Source: Amaranthus tricolor
Lineage: Eukaryota > Streptophyta > Magnoliopsida > Caryophyllales > Amaranthaceae
Direction: 5' to 3'
DNA: 64,000 nt
Assembly (NCBI RefSeq): GCF_026212465.1
Contig: NC_080057.1
Location: 15,277,269 to 15,341,268, forward strand
A model generated the notes under the pieces. The model saw nothing but the letters and a program-made list of their open reading frames with translations. It was not told where the DNA came from and made no database searches. Every line of letters begins with the position of its first letter. The stretch's first letter is position 1. Below are positions 1 to 13,358 of the stretch, in pieces. The position numbers and the translations under genes were made by a program.

Positions 1-79
1 CATACTTTGCCATGGGCGCTGGATGACCGATAACGCCCTTGGCCGTGTCACTATGCTAGGAAGTAGAGAAAAGATCCAT

Positions 80-240
80 TGATAGAAAGTTATTCAGTGA
101 TAGAAAGTTTATTTATTGATCGAAAGTTATTTAATGATAGAAGGTTCATTCTTTGATAGAAAGCTTACACATTGATAGAACGTTTACTCATTGATAGAAT
201 ATCTACTCATTGATAGAATATCTACTCATTGATAGAATAG
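80..240. repeat. 19-bp tandem repeat, about 8.5 copies
   Basis: The unit TGATAGAATATCTACTCAT (19 bp) repeats about eight and a half times. The last two full copies are identical and earlier copies diverge after a conserved TGATAGAA core; one copy is 18 bp. It sits just upstream of an LTR-like block and may be part of a long terminal repeat. No coding potential is seen. Confidence 0.85.
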
Positions 241-1258
241 TTTGTGCTAGTGAGAAGTGTGCCTAAGTTAAGTTACCTCAAGGGTATTACAGACTATGAT
301 CACACTTACCTTAAGATAGGCAAGCTCTATAAGGTCATATGTTAGGTATTCTGTTAATGCCTTAGTTAAGTTGATACTATGCGTGTTTTACAAGAGTTTA
401 TGTTTTGAAAAGAGGAGCGTGAAGACCTGCATTCTACCTAAGAACACATGGTTCGGGTTGGAAAGGACGTAATGAGATCAAGAAGTATAAGTGGATGATA
501 AACGGTTACTATTTGTGCTTGTGTCTTATGAAATAATCTTATGTTGTTGTATAACATAATGTTATCTAGCAGTTGGCCTTATTATATTTGATGCTAGTTA
601 CTGACGTGTACGTGTTTGTGTTTATTTTTGATTGTTGATGACCTTCTATGATTATCCTGCTATGACACATTGGCCTTTGGTCTAATGTCGAGCAGCAGAA
701 GGATCATAGACAGGCGTAGCAGGTATAGGAACTTCTTTTGCATTGCATTGGGGGAGAGTGATGAGGGCGAAGCATAACCTGTGTCATACCGTTATCTTTC
801 GATTTTGTAGCTCTTATTATCTTTTGTAAACTTTGTTGTATATGTTTTGTTATGAGGCCTTGTGTCCTCCCTTGTATATTTGTTTTTCCGCTGCATAGTT
901 TATAACTCTGTATGATTTGAGGAGTTAAGTCATTTTAAAAATGCAAGTATCGATACTAGAACCACGATCCATGCTTGGCATGTTAATTTGAGAAGTCGAC
1001 GACGAATCATTCCGCCGTGGTGTGAGATTTTAATGGCAATGATGCCTTAGACTAGTTTAATGTTTTATTGTGCTAATTGCTCTACCACATGTTTGATTTT
1101 TAGAAGAGATGATGCCGACATTTCCATTCACCTTTTTAAAGTTAATATTTAACATTTATCTAAATTCTTTTCCCTTTTTTTTATGTAACACCCGAATTTC
1201 CTCCCGTCCTTTACGATTTTGGTTTCCTACAAGGGGTCGGAAATACAGGGGTGTTACA
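241..1258 (+). mobile_element. Ty3/gypsy-like LTR remnant (tentative)
   Basis: This gene-free block ends with the pair TGTAACACCCG (1184) and GGGGTGTTACA (ending 1258), the terminal inverted form typical of plant Ty3/gypsy LTRs of the Tekay/Del group. No target duplication was found at 1184 or 1258 and the start of the LTR cannot be set. The short open frames at 1109-1558 and 1219-1422 are not protein-like. The family assignment is inference from the termini and the general look of the sequence. Confidence 0.35.
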
Positions 1259-1880
1259 CCACCTCCGCTCGGAGTCGGATTATGCATACTCCAAATTTTC
1301 CCCGAGTCGAACTCTCGGACTCTCGGACCTCCAACGGAGTCGGATGTGGAGTCGGATTATCATCAACTAATGAATTTAAAGCATACAAAGTTAACAAAAT
1401 ATATTTTTCAAATACAATTTAACAAAAAAATATGTACTTTGAATTCAAGCTTAACAAGAGAAATAGTCCTAATACTACAATTTAACAAGATTGTCTTGCT
1501 TTTTGATTTGGCGTATTTTATTTCTCTTGATCTGATTTGTCGTATTTTTATTGATTAATCTGAATAAAAATACCAAGTAGTTTTTCAAAATCGAAAATTA
1601 CAATTAGTATGAGAAAGAGCTTGAATTAGTCACGTCTAGAGTTTTAAAAGAAACAAAATATTGGAGTAAAAGACAAATTCAAAGTCGGATTTCCTTCAGG
1701 GTCGGAGTCGCGTCGGAGTGTCGTATTTTTAATAAGGTCTAACTCCGGTCCGTCTCTAACTTAGACTCGGATCGTAAAGTCGGAGTCCGAGTCGGATAAC
1801 TTTTTCCTCGGACTCGAATCAGATTATTTTCCTCGATCGAGTTGGACTAGGGTCGGATTCGGACTGCATTACCATCCCTA
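1259..1880 (-). mobile_element. hAT-like non-autonomous element remnant with GTCGGAGTC repeats
   Basis: The right end reads, on the minus strand, TAGGGATGGTAATGCAG, a terminus common in small plant hAT-type elements. Both flanks of the block carry many copies of short words such as GAGTCGGAT and its complement. The left terminus is not recognisable and abuts the LTR-like GGTGTTACA, so the element is truncated or its left end is mutated. No ORF of note is present. Confidence 0.35.
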
Positions 1881-2050
1881 GTTTACATATTTGCTTTTAG
1901 AATCAAACCCTAAAAAAAGGTGGAACAACTCTTGAATTTCAGTTTTCAAGCTCTTTCTTTTATTTTCTTTTAAGCAACAGTCTAGTATATCATTTAGATC
2001 TTACCTTAATAAATAAGTATTTAGATCGATTATATTCGAACTTTTATAAT

Positions 2051-2063
2051 TGGTATCAGAGCC
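2051..2063 (+). promoter_or_regulatory. Retrotransposon primer binding site (tRNA-iMet type)
   Basis: TGGTATCAGAGCC is a perfect match to the plant initiator-Met tRNA primer site used by most copia and many gypsy elements. It marks the end of an upstream 5' LTR and the start of an internal region. The LTR itself is not delimitable because the sequence 5' of it is rearranged. Confidence 0.7.
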
Positions 2064-2970
2064 AACATTCTGTGTACTGATAAAGCTTAAACTAAGACCA
2101 TTGAAGAGAGTTAGGTAGATTTTAAGAAGGGATGATGCATTTATGTGTATGAAATGTGATCTATCAACTATGTGTAATGATGCTTTTGCTATTTGATTTC
2201 TACGTAGGTTTAGTTTGACTTATATGTACATGTATATTTGTGACCAAGAGCTTATGGATAAGGGCAAAGGAATCGCGAGCTCACATAACTCCAACGATGG
2301 TAGGTCCGAGGGTAGGCTTGACTACTTAGCACTTACGAGAAAAATAGATCTAATGGTTACTTAGCATATGTGAGAGGATGAGACTTTACATGGATTTAAT
2401 GAGAGAGCGCATTGATATATACCAAAGTTTGGAGGATGTAGTAGGATCTTATGGTAGATTTAGCACAGATAGTTGCACTGTCTGGTAATGTACCTAACCC
2501 TAGTAGGTTAAGAGGAACCCAATAGGAGAAACTTTACTCCTAAACGACCTAAGATCGAACAGACGAATGTGAATAACCAAAACTTGGGTCAAGGTGAACC
2601 AGAGATACCATTAAGGGTTAATAAGGGAATGTAGGAGAGGGGGAATAATGAACAGTGATGAACTGCATGAGGGTGAGATGGAGGAAGGAGGACCTAGGTT
2701 AGTTTTGGCCTGTCTTGTGGGACTCAACCAGGGAGTTATCTATATCAGTTATGGGGTAGATATGGGGGAACCTCTAGCACCGAACTTAATTGTTTTGTCC
2801 GATTTGAAGGAAGATGACGATCCTACGGTAGATGCAGCAGATAGGATCCAAACGAGGAACCAAAGGAGGGTTAGGAGGAAGACTTAGTCAGGCACGTGAT
2901 TTATGGGTACGAAGATGATTAATGGAGAACTTTGAGTTGACTACCTGTTCGCCGATTGACTTGGATGGCA
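2064..2970 (+). pseudogene. Degenerate internal region of an LTR retrotransposon
   Basis: This stretch follows the primer binding site and precedes AT-rich spacer. It contains one short frame at 2648-2887 (79 codons, acidic then basic, ending in an arginine-rich tail), but no zinc knuckle, protease or polymerase motif is visible. By position it should be a gag relic or a deletion junction of a gypsy-type element. That is inference; nothing in the translation proves it. Confidence 0.3.
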
Positions 2971-4654
<1,684 letters not shown>

Positions 4655-4738
4655 AACATTTCAATGGTGGAAAATTAAAGTTAACATTTTAATGGTGGAA
4701 AATCAAAGTTAACATTTTAATGGTGGAAAATCAAAGTT
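4655..4738. repeat. 28-bp tandem repeat, 3 copies
   Basis: Three head-to-tail 28-bp units built on ATGGTGGAAAATCAAAGTT. The second and third copies are identical over the unit and the first differs at two positions. Such near-identity suggests a recent slippage duplication. Confidence 0.9.
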
Positions 4739-4995
4739 AAAGCGCGATTTTTACCGTTTACAAACCCCACTATGAGTTTATTAGTCTAAAGGCAAGTTAT
4801 CTTTGCTAGTATGTGATTCATTTTTATGGAATACAATACCTAAGTCTTCCATTTTCATAGTCGATTTTGGAACATACTCTCAATTCTGATTTTGATAATG
4901 GCCAAACCTAATTATTCAATTTTTATTTAATTTCATTTTCAAATCTGGCTGTAGGTATGTTCTTGAATTACTTAGAACCTAAGTGCTGAGTTGTG

Positions 4996-5058
<63 letters not shown>
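4996..5058. repeat. (TTA)n microsatellite
   Basis: About 20 uninterrupted TTA/ATT units. Confidence 0.97.
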
Positions 5059-5270
5059 GTTTAAAATATAATTATTTTATACTAATTCGATTTATTTTTT
5101 TCCTTCTACAAGTATACTATCCCTTCTTTTAAATTATTCGCAAAAATAAATTGAGTGTTTTTGAGTGTTTTGACGTTTGTAGTAAAATATAATAATTTAT
5201 ACCATGTAATACAATAAAATCAACTTTATCTTATTTAGTTTAATAAATATAACATATAATTATTTTGATT

Positions 5271-5510
5271 ATTCCATATGGCAAATCTTTGTAAAGATAT
5301 CATTCTAGTTAATTATATGATATTTAGTTCAATAAATATATCAATTAAACAATTTAATTATTGCATGTGGCAAATATTTGTAAGGATGCCATATGATATT
5401 TTCCAATACTTTTAGTTTATTGTATGATTCCATGTGGCAAATCTTTATATGATTTCATGTGGCAATACATTATCAAGGTGCTACATGGAATTTTTCCAAT
5501 TTTTTTAATT
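5271..5510. repeat. Cluster of CCATGTGGCAAATC palindromic motifs
   Basis: At least three degenerate copies of CCATGTGGCAAATCTTTGTA, often followed by an inverted partner such as GCCACATGG or GCTACATGG and then TTTTCCAAT. A further copy lies near 3270. The arrangement looks like an old tandem or dispersed MITE-derived repeat. Family unknown. Confidence 0.5.
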
Positions 5511-6029
5511 GATTGTATGATTTATGCTATGTAATAGAATAAAATTAACTTTACCTTATTTTAAAGTGACTCATATAAGTGTGCGTATCAAGGATGACTT
5601 CAGAAACAAGAATGTGCTGACTAATTGTATGTCCTAGCGGTCATTTAGGGACACCATGAAATGCATTTAGTAATTAAACATGAAAAACAGTATGTATTTT
5701 CTTGTTGGAAGTAAGGAGTAGCTTGTAAGCCAAGGACCTGAATAACTCTGAGAAAGTTTTTGATTGCTTCTGTAACACAAAGTATTTACTCCTTGTCCTC
5801 TCCTTAGTGAAGGCACGGGTATGATATGTCCGCTACCCTCCTCACCACTCGAATCCTGACCTGTGCCAAATATTAGATTGATGACTTTGACTTTGACTTT
5901 AACTCTGTAACACATAGTATTTTGTTTATAATATTGAAATTTAAGCCAAACCCAGCTGCCTACTTCAAAAGTCCTCTTACTTCAAAAATCCTTAATAAGA
6001 TGATTTTTAGCCAGTGAATCATGCGTTCC
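5511..6029. other. Spacer, possibly distal gypsy pol relic
   Basis: No clear gene. The minus frame at 5667-5915 has no recognisable motif. It lies directly downstream, in the sense of the minus strand, of the decayed integrase and could be its eroded 3' continuation. Confidence 0.3.
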
Positions 6030-6480
6030 CTCCTTTGTAAGCCTCTATGAACCTCCTTATTTGTCACTTCTCCAACTAAGTAGGGTAGGTTTTTGATTGT
6101 ACACTATCTCATAAGGGGTTTTCTGATGGGTTAAATGAAAATGTGTGTTAAACCACTATTCGTCTATTGGTAAAACACTTGCACCACTCCTTAGGTTTGT
6201 TATTATACATGCATTTAAGATACGTCTCCAAACACATGTTGATAATTTTGGCTTTGCCATTACTTTGAGGGTGATAAGCAGAGGTTGAACACATAATCAA
6301 AGTAAGCCTCAACTACTTGAATGGCTAATAATGGATGAAAAAGACATACAAAATTTGCATATTTACTGAATCTTTCCACAAGTACCAAAATATTCTAGAT
6401 TAGTTCTCACCATAAAGTGGTTGTTCATCAAGTACTACTACATTTCTATACATCAAAGACTAATGCTAGCAACTCCATCT
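6030..6480 (-). pseudogene. Ty3/gypsy integrase relic
   Basis: Read on the minus strand with frame changes, the segment gives a run like RFSKYANFVCLFHP, then AYHPQS-type words around SNGQSQIINMCLETYL, then KPKEWCKCF. These match in order the integrase core of plant Ty3/gypsy elements (D/RFSKYAHF, SAYHPQTDGQTEV.NRCLE.YLR, PKEW..W..WAE). Several stops and indels break it, and no flanking LTRs, reverse transcriptase or chromodomain could be recognised. It is an old isolated pol fragment. Confidence 0.65.
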
Positions 6481-7057
6481 CACACACTAATAGTCGTTTC
6501 TGCCCTTTACGACTCAAGCTCCAACTAATATATGATATGGGGTGCCTATTTTTCATGATCACCAACCGTCCTCTTTTTCAAGTCTAAGTTCAAGTTTAAC
6601 ATTCAAAACCTAGCTCTTCTAAGCTACTGTTTACACTTAATTTCAGTTTTTTATTTACAACAACAAAATGATTTTAAACTATGTTGTTTTAATTTGTTAT
6701 TTAAGTGTGTTGTGTTTTAATTTGGGTTGTAATAATTAAATTCTCTTAGGTAGTTAGTTAAATCAGTTGAGTTGCTAGTAATGTTTGGTACTTAAGTCAT
6801 ACAAAAAGGAAAAAAGGATAACCCTGCATGCAGTTACAAATCTACCATCCTTTAGTAGTTACATCAAGATTAAAGAGTTACAAGTAATTGATAAAGGACT
6901 GGAAGAAATTCGAGTGTTACAAAAACTAAAGAATAAAATAAAATAAAATAACGAAAAGAATAGAAAACACTAAATAAATCAGCCTTTCCACTACAAGTGT
7001 AAACTCGGCAGCAACTATCTTGAAAACTAAAGTTACAAAACACGAAAGCATGATAAA
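6481..7057. other. Spacer before copia element 1
   Basis: No gene seen. Contains a short (AAAAT)n run near 6930-6950. Ends at the TG of the element 1 5' LTR. Confidence 0.4.
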
Positions 7058-7377
7058 TGTTACATGAATATATGCTGCTATATCTCCTCCATGCTCCTAG
7101 GTACTTATAAATCTGGTATAACAGAATTGCAAGCTCATATGCCAGCTCTTCTGTGGTTTGTTACAATTTTGAAACAGAATCCTACAAGTTTATTCTTAGC
7201 TTCTAGATGCTTGTAATGTATATATATATTGCTTCTGTAATCATTCATATTCATTCAGTTAATTCAATAAAAAAGGATCACTCATTCTCTCTTCTCTTTT
7301 CTATGCAAAATCCAAAAATGACTCCATTAAAGTCAATGTATTGGCTCAATATGAAATCAAATAGTTCGACTTTGTCA
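7058..7377 (+). repeat. 5' LTR of copia element 1
   Basis: Starts TGTTACATGA and ends ...TTTGTCA immediately before the primer binding site, about 320 bp. The first about 139 bp match the 3' LTR with a few differences. The right boundary rests on the CA plus adjacent primer site. Confidence 0.75.
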
Positions 7378-7391
7378 TGGTATCATACACC
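7378..7391 (+). promoter_or_regulatory. Primer binding site of copia element 1
   Basis: TGGTATCATACACC, a degenerate form of the initiator-Met site TGGTATCAGAGCC, directly follows the LTR. The mismatches suggest long decay. Confidence 0.65.
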
Positions 7392-7794
7392 AAGAAATTG
7401 CGAAATTGCTATTGCATATTCTTGATTCTTCTCGGATTTTTCTTCTGCTGAATGATATAATAATCTGGTATCATTCTCTTGCTTAATGCTTCATTGCCAT
7501 TGTTGCTTTGATCTTTCTTCTCCTGTTACTTGAAATCCACATTGTTGTTTTTCTGATTTCTATATTCTTCATTGAATGTATCTGTTTTCCTCTATATCTC
7601 AATTGATTGATTGATTTTGTTGCTTCAATTGATTTTCCTAATTCTTTCTTTCTTTTGTTTTCTCTTTCTTGATCATCTGTTATTTTTCCTCTCATTTCAG
7701 TAGCCTTTTACTGCTTCTTTTGCTTCATATCTTTGTTATACTCCTTTCAAATCCTCTTCTAAACAACTCCATTACAAATTTTTTTTTCTCAAAG

Positions 7795-8660
7795 ATGTCT
7801 TCAGAATCTACACCTACTGATTTGAATTCTGATCATACATCACCATACTATTTACATCCGAGTGATGCAAGTTTCATACTAGTGTCTGCTCCTTTCACTG
7901 GCACTAATTTTAATGACTGGAAACGTGCTGTAGTCATTGCTCTTTCTGCTAAGAACAAATTGACATTTGTTGATGGATCTATCCCTAAGCCAGCACTCAA
8001 TTCACCTACCTTCAAATGTTAGGATAGAGTGAATAACACATTCATGACGTGGTTCATGAAAATCCTTGATCAAACCATTGCAAGAAGTGTCCTACATTTT
8101 CCTACTGCTTTTGATATTTGGAGAAATTTGCATGAAAGGTTCGGGCAAACATCAGGCACACAAATCTTTTCTATCTTTCAGCAGTTGGCTAATACTGAGC
8201 AAGGTTCTGACTCCATTTCTTCTTTCTATACTAAGATGAAAATCCTGTGGGATGAGCAAGATGCAATACAACCCTTGCCTTCTTGTGTCTGTAATGGTTG
8301 TACTTGCCTAATCACTTCCAAACTACTCCAAATACAAGAAGAACAAAGGCTAACAATTTTTCTAATGAAACTAAGCTCTTCTTTTAAACAAGTTAGATCT
8401 AACTTGTTAATGCAATATCCGCTGCCTGTTATAAGCCATGCTTATAGGCTCTTAATGCAAGAAGAGCAGCATAGACAATACTCTGAGTCTACTACTGAGA
8501 CTCCTTAGGCTTTCTTGGGCAACAACATGTCTAATCAATCTTACAGACCTCCTCATTACAATAACTCAACAAGAGGTGATCCATCAAGAAAATCAAGACC
8601 GTTTTGTGATTACTGCAAATGAAAAGGTCATATTAGGGAGAAATGCTTCAAGTTGAATGG
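7795..8660 (+). pseudogene. Gag of copia element 1, interrupted by stops
   Basis: The frame starts at ATG 7795 (MSSESTPTDL), soon followed by SPYYLHPSDAS, the Retrotran_gag_3-type N-terminus, and WKRAVVIALSAKNK. An in-frame TAG at 8020-8022 stands where related proteins have Trp. The frame resumes with the gag core (FDIWRNLHERFGQ, FYTKMKILWDE) up to a TAG at 8506-8508. A CCHC zinc knuckle follows (CDYCK...KGHIREKC) but carries a TGA at 8620-8622 inside it. The coat protein could not be made intact. The order and spacing fit the family, so the gene is full length but dead. Confidence 0.9.
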
Positions 8661-8723
8661 CTATCCTCCTAATCTGGTACTCTACCTCAAGGCAACTGGA
8701 AAGGGAAACAAGTTGCAGCTGCA

Positions 8724-9239
8724 GTGACACATGATGATACTGACACTAATGAGTTTATGGCAACTGCTTCTGACAGACCTACTTTCACTCAGGAACAATA
8801 CTCCCAGATATTGAATCTGCTTAGTCAACAAAAACAAGAAATTACTCCCACACTTAATGAAGACTCAACCAATGCTTGTTTCCTTGCTGGTGACTTTTGT
8901 TTGCTGTCATCTAATAAAACTGTGTGGATTCTTTATAGTGGTGCAACTAATCACATGAGTTATGATTTAAATTTGTTTTCGTCATATCATAAGATAACTC
9001 CTCATGTGAATAACAATATTACAATACCTGATGGAAGTACAGTCAATGTTGAACACAACGGTTCTTTTATCCTTAATGAGCATATTTTTTTACAAAATGT
9101 GCTTCATGTACCTAATTTCCATTTTCACCTTATATCCATCAACAAATTAGGTGAAGATCTTAATCATACTATCTCATTCACAAATGATTCATGTTGCATC
9201 CAGGCCCCCTTCTCTGAACAAGCCCATTCATCTTGGTAG
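8724..9239 (+). pseudogene. Protease region of copia element 1, active-site Asp lost
   Basis: The frame encodes a linker followed by VWILYSGATNHMS. Copia aspartic proteases have DSGA at this point; here the catalytic Asp codon has become TAT (Tyr) at 8934-8936, residue 71 of the open stretch. The following IPDGSTVNV and NVLHVPNFHFHLISINKL match the conserved downstream block. The frame ends at a TAG at 9237-9239 and the polyprotein continues in another frame. The G-to-T change at the first position of the Asp codon would abolish polyprotein processing. Confidence 0.9.
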
Positions 9240-11145
9240 ATTCAAAAAAGGACTATACTACTGTCAGAATGATACACCAAGCACACCAAACTCCACTTCA
9301 ATCACAGTCTCAACTCTCCCATCTTGCCATTCTGCTCAATCAAATATAGATTTAGCTAAGCTTTGGCATCTTCGATTAGGTCATGCTCCATTCCTTGTAA
9401 TAAAACATGTCCAACCTTCTCTCAATGTGTCAGATTATGTAAACACTTGCTTCTGTAAAATCTGACCTGCTGCAAGACAGAACAGACTTCCTTTTGGTCA
9501 TAGCACAATAAAATCCATTGTACCTTTTGAATTGTTGCATATAGATACATAGGGGCCTTATAGAAATAGTACTCATAATGGTTGTACTTTGTTCTTGACT
9601 ATTGTAGATGATTTTACAAGAGTCACTGGGCTTTTCCTAATGAGAAATAAGGCAGAAGCGGTAAATGTTTTTCAATCTTTCTATGCTTATGTCTCTACAC
9701 AATTTCATTCCCTAATTAAAGGAGTTAGATTAGATAATACTCATGATTTATGTGAACGAAAAATGAAACAGTTCTTATCTTCCAAAGGTATCATACACCA
9801 TAAAAGTTGTGCCAACACCCCTCAACAAAATGGGGTTGTTGAAAGAAAACATAAACATTTACTAGAGACTACCAGAGCTCTTTGTTTTCAATCAAATCTA
9901 CCTATTCATTTTTGGGGTGATTGTGTTTTAATAGCTGCCTATCTCATCAATATAATGCCACTGCAAACTTTGGGTTTTGTATCACCTTTTGAGAAACTTT
10001 TCAAAACAAAACCAGATATAAATCATTTAAAGGCCTTTGGCTGCCTATGTTTCATGACAACCAGTTCTTTAAACAGACATAAATTTGATAATAGGGCATA
10101 TGCATGCATTTTCATTGGATATCCAAATCTTCAAAAGGCTTACAAAGTATATGACATGGTTGACAAAAAGACAGTTATTTCAAGGGATGTCATTTTTCAT
10201 GAAAGACATTTTGCTTTTCATTTTTCCACAAATAACAATCCTCATTCTACACCACATTACCCTTTCTTTCTTCCTTTAAACTCAACTAACTACAACAACA
10301 CTTTATTTGATGACTTTCCTTCAGGACAAAATAATCCTGATGCCCTCAATTCACATAACACTCCTACTACTTCTTCCTCTTCAACTCCTTCTCTTGTTCT
10401 TCCATCTCCTCAAATTCATCCTGAAAACTTAGTAGATATGAAATCCATCAGTGTTTCAGCTCCCACCAGACAATCTATTCGAGTTAAACAACCACCAGCT
10501 TATCTCTCTGATTACTTTTGCTCACATACTGCTAATAATAATTGGTGTAATATAATACCCTATGGTCAACTCCCCATTACACATAAATGCTTCATTGCTC
10601 AGATTTCTGCTCAAGATGAGCCTAGTTCCTATTCAGAAGCCATTCAGAAGAAGGAGTGGTTACAGGCCATGCAACATGAACTTTCTATACTTCAGAAAAA
10701 TAACACATGGGTACTAGTAGACTTACCCAAGGGTAAAAAGGCTATCAGCTGCAAATGGTTTTATAAACTCAAACTCAAATCGGATGGTTCCATTGAAAGG
10801 TACAAAGCAAGGTTGGTTGGCAGAGGGTTTACTCAAAAACAAGGCATAAACTTTGATGAAACTTTTTCACCTGCGATCAAGATGTCTAGTGTAAGATGCA
10901 TTATAGCACTGGCAGCTTCTCAACATTGGGATATATGGCAATTGGATGTAAATAATGCATTTCTTCATGGTGATTTGCATGAAGAAGTATATATGAAAGC
11001 TCCTAATGATTTGGACAATGCATCTGGCAAAGTTTGCTTACTACAAAAATCCCTTTATGGCCTTAAACAGGCTTCAAGACAATGGTTTGCAAAACTAACT
11101 TTAGAGTTAATTTCTCAAGGTTATTATCCGTCTAAAAATGACTAG
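9235..11145 (+). pseudogene. Integrase and N-terminal reverse transcriptase of copia element 1
   Basis: From about 9235 the frame carries the gag-pre-integrase block (GLYYC, LWHLRLGHA) and the CxxC half of the HHCC zinc finger (CFCKI), then TGA 9463-9465 and TAG 9550-9552 (at a conserved Trp). The integrase core keeps D (LHIDT), D (VRLDNTHDL) and E (NGVVERKH), with the usual NTPQQNG. After a Ser/Thr/Pro-rich linker, reverse transcriptase begins with WLQAMQHEL, KWFYKLKLKSDG, QLDVNNAFLHGDL and SLYGLKQASRQW. The frame stops at TAG 11143-11145, beside a frameshift into the next frame. Apart from these breaks the domains are complete. Confidence 0.93.
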
Positions 11146-12140
11146 CTTGTTTCTTAAGACAGTGGGATCTTTTATCACTATTGTGGCAGTTTATGTTGAT
11201 GACATAATCATCATAAGAAATGATTCTCAAGGTATTTCTCAGCTAAAGTCTCATCTTGATAAAGTCTTTACAATAAAAGACTTAGGCAAACTACATTTCT
11301 TCTTAGGTATTGAAGTTGGGTACATAAGTTCTGGGATAAGTCTCACACAGAAGAAATTTACAAGAGAGCTTCTTTCCCGCTGTAAATTACAAAACCTCAA
11401 GCATGCTGTCACTCCTCTTCCTCAAAACCTCAAGCTTCATCAACTGGAAGGTGAATTATATCATGATCCTACATACTATAGAACAATGGTGGATAAAATG
11501 AATTTCTTAACTAATACTAGGCCTAATATGGCATTTACAGTACAACATTTGAGCCAATTCTTACAAGAGCCTAGAGAATCTCATGTTGCAGCTCTTCATC
11601 ATGCCTTGAGATATATAGCAGCTACTGAAGGGCAAGTCATCTTACTAAATAGTTCTGGTCAGCTTGTCTTGCAGGCTTTTAGTGATTCAGATTGGGCTGC
11701 ATGTCCCAATACCAAGAGATCAGTTACTGGCTATGTGCTGATGCTTGGGTCTTCTCCCATAACTTGGAAATCTAAGAAACAAAATACTATTTCTAAATCC
11801 TCCAGTGAGGTAGAATACAGAGCTATGTCCTCTGCTGCAAGTGAGGTTGCATGGATGGTTAGGCTTCTAAAGGAACTACAAGTGCCTATCATCAAACCAG
11901 TGGTGCTGCATTGTGACAATATGAGTGCCATTCATATTGCCAAGAATCCCATATACCATGAAAGGACAAAGCACATTGAAATTGATTGCCATTTCATAAG
12001 GGAGAAAGTTTTAGAAGGTCTAATTCAACTCACTTATCTTCCAACTTCATCACAACTTGCTAATGTGATGACAAAAATCTTGCTTTCAAACCAGCACAAC
12101 AGGTTTTTGAGCAAACTTGGGATGATTCTCACCCCTAGTT
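11138..12140 (+). pseudogene. Reverse transcriptase C-terminus and RNase H of copia element 1
   Basis: This frame continues pol after the frameshift. It has the catalytic VYVDDIIII, LHFFLGIEV, and TRPNMAFTVQHLSQF. The RNase H follows with its acidic residues in FSDSDWAAC, SSSEVEYRAM and LHCDNMSAIHIAK, then HERTKHIEIDCHFIREKV. The natural protein ends near LTPSLGG; beyond that the open frame reads through the poly-G tract as a glycine run and into the 3' LTR, which is an artefact. The core motifs are intact, so this half could be functional if joined to the rest, but it is not joined here. Confidence 0.93.
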
Positions 12141-12141
12141 T

Positions 12142-12164
12142 GGGGGGGGGGGGGGGGGGGGGGG
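12142..12164 (+). repeat. G23 homopolymer at the polypurine tract
   Basis: Twenty-three consecutive G bases lie directly before the 3' LTR (TGTTACATG at 12165). This is the place of the polypurine tract that primes plus-strand DNA synthesis. The run can form G-quadruplexes; its exact length may be affected by sequencing or assembly error. Confidence 0.9.
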
Positions 12165-12303
12165 TGTTACATGAATATATGCTGCTATATCTCCTCCATG
12201 CTCCTAGGCACTTATAAATCTGGTATAACAGAATTGCCAGCTCATATGCCAGCTCTTCTGTGGTTTGTTACAATTTTGAAACAGAATCCTACAAGTTTAT
12301 TCT
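12165..12303 (+). repeat. 3' LTR of copia element 1, truncated
   Basis: Matches the first 139 bp of the 5' LTR, then identity stops abruptly after ACAAGTTTATTCT. The remaining about 180 bp of LTR are missing. Confidence 0.9.
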
Positions 12304-13358
12304 CACCTAGGGGACTACTAATTCAACCAGGCATAATCCAATTGAGTCACACAACCTAATCATAATCAAGGCTCAATAACCAGGGAATCACTTCGACACC
12401 ACACACAACCATAGTGCGTTCTCTACTATTTAGGAATTTGTTCTCATAGTCTTCTAATGCTTTCATTTGACTTGCCTATACCATTGCTTTCATTCTACTT
12501 GTCTATACCACTATCATGACTATTTGATAGCATAGTTTACGTTACGGCGATCGATAATTCTAACACGATGCATATAACCAAGAAATATTGATAATACTTT
12601 GAAACAATGAATATGATAGTTAATTACTGCGTGTACATACCTGTAAGCGCCACTGCACGACCAAAAGCTACAAAAATCACCAAACTAAGGTTCTACTTTC
12701 CTCTTATGAATTGGGAACCTATACAAGTTAGGAATAGAACTAATAAGTTCCCTTAACTACTTTGCCGTACCAACTAAATGTCCAAGTAACCACTATCACC
12801 CATTCAACAAGAGTTTTCGATTACTCAAGCACGCACACAACTCATTTAATACAAGTCAAAATCATTAACTCAACAGAACATAAGTCTTTTCACCAATTTA
12901 AGAGTAAAAGTATATGTGAATCGTTCCTTTTCATCAACTAATTTTGAGTATATCGGTTCGCATTACCCAAAAATAACTAATCACAACTAAGCCTTACAAT
13001 TTTAATATAACCCTTACATAACGATAAGACAAATCTTAGAGTTATCGAATCGCGACATCATTTGTTACATTCTCCAAAGCTAGAAAGAACTATAATCAAA
13101 ACAACACGACGAGCAACTTTAGCAACCACCAACAATAAGTTGACATTATGCTCTTAGCTTACTAAATTATGCATTATGACTTCAATAACAACCTAATAAG
13201 AGTACTTGTAATACACAACAATTAGCAACTATTATTCCCAATTTAATAACCAAAGACATTTCCACAGCGAACTACAATCATCACCATTACTAACTATCAC
13301 AACAATAATTAATCGACTAAATCTCAAAATAACTTTTAAGGTTATTTAATCAATCATC
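12304..13358. other. AT-rich spacer, unclassified
   Basis: No protein-like frame or RNA gene. The sequence is rich in short CA/AAC runs and resembles antisense LTR or UTR sequence of a decayed gypsy element, but nothing definite can be shown. Confidence 0.35.

Larger units (their letters stand above)
7058..12303 (+). mobile_element. Ty1/copia element 1 (near full length, inactive)
   Basis: The element runs from a 5' LTR at 7058 through primer site, gag, protease, integrase, reverse transcriptase and RNase H, in copia order, to a truncated 3' LTR. The LTRs share 139 bp of clear identity beginning TGTTACATGAATATATGCTG. The gag begins with the PYYLHPSD-type N-terminus seen in a large group of plant copia elements. 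Four or more in-frame stops, at least two frameshifts and a mutated protease active site make it dead. The 3' LTR stops at 12303, so no target duplication can be read; the sequence beyond is unrelated. Confidence 0.95.

Noticed and set aside
80..240. CRISPR-like array
   Set aside because: Units are contiguous 19-mers without distinct spacers, and the genome is a plant; a simple tandem repeat.
11731..11931. Minus frame inside element 1 RNase H
   Set aside because: Antisense shadow of the RNase H coding strand.
12165..12217. C-terminal glycine run and extra residues of the element 1 pol frame
   Set aside because: Read-through of the G23 tract and LTR, not part of the protein.
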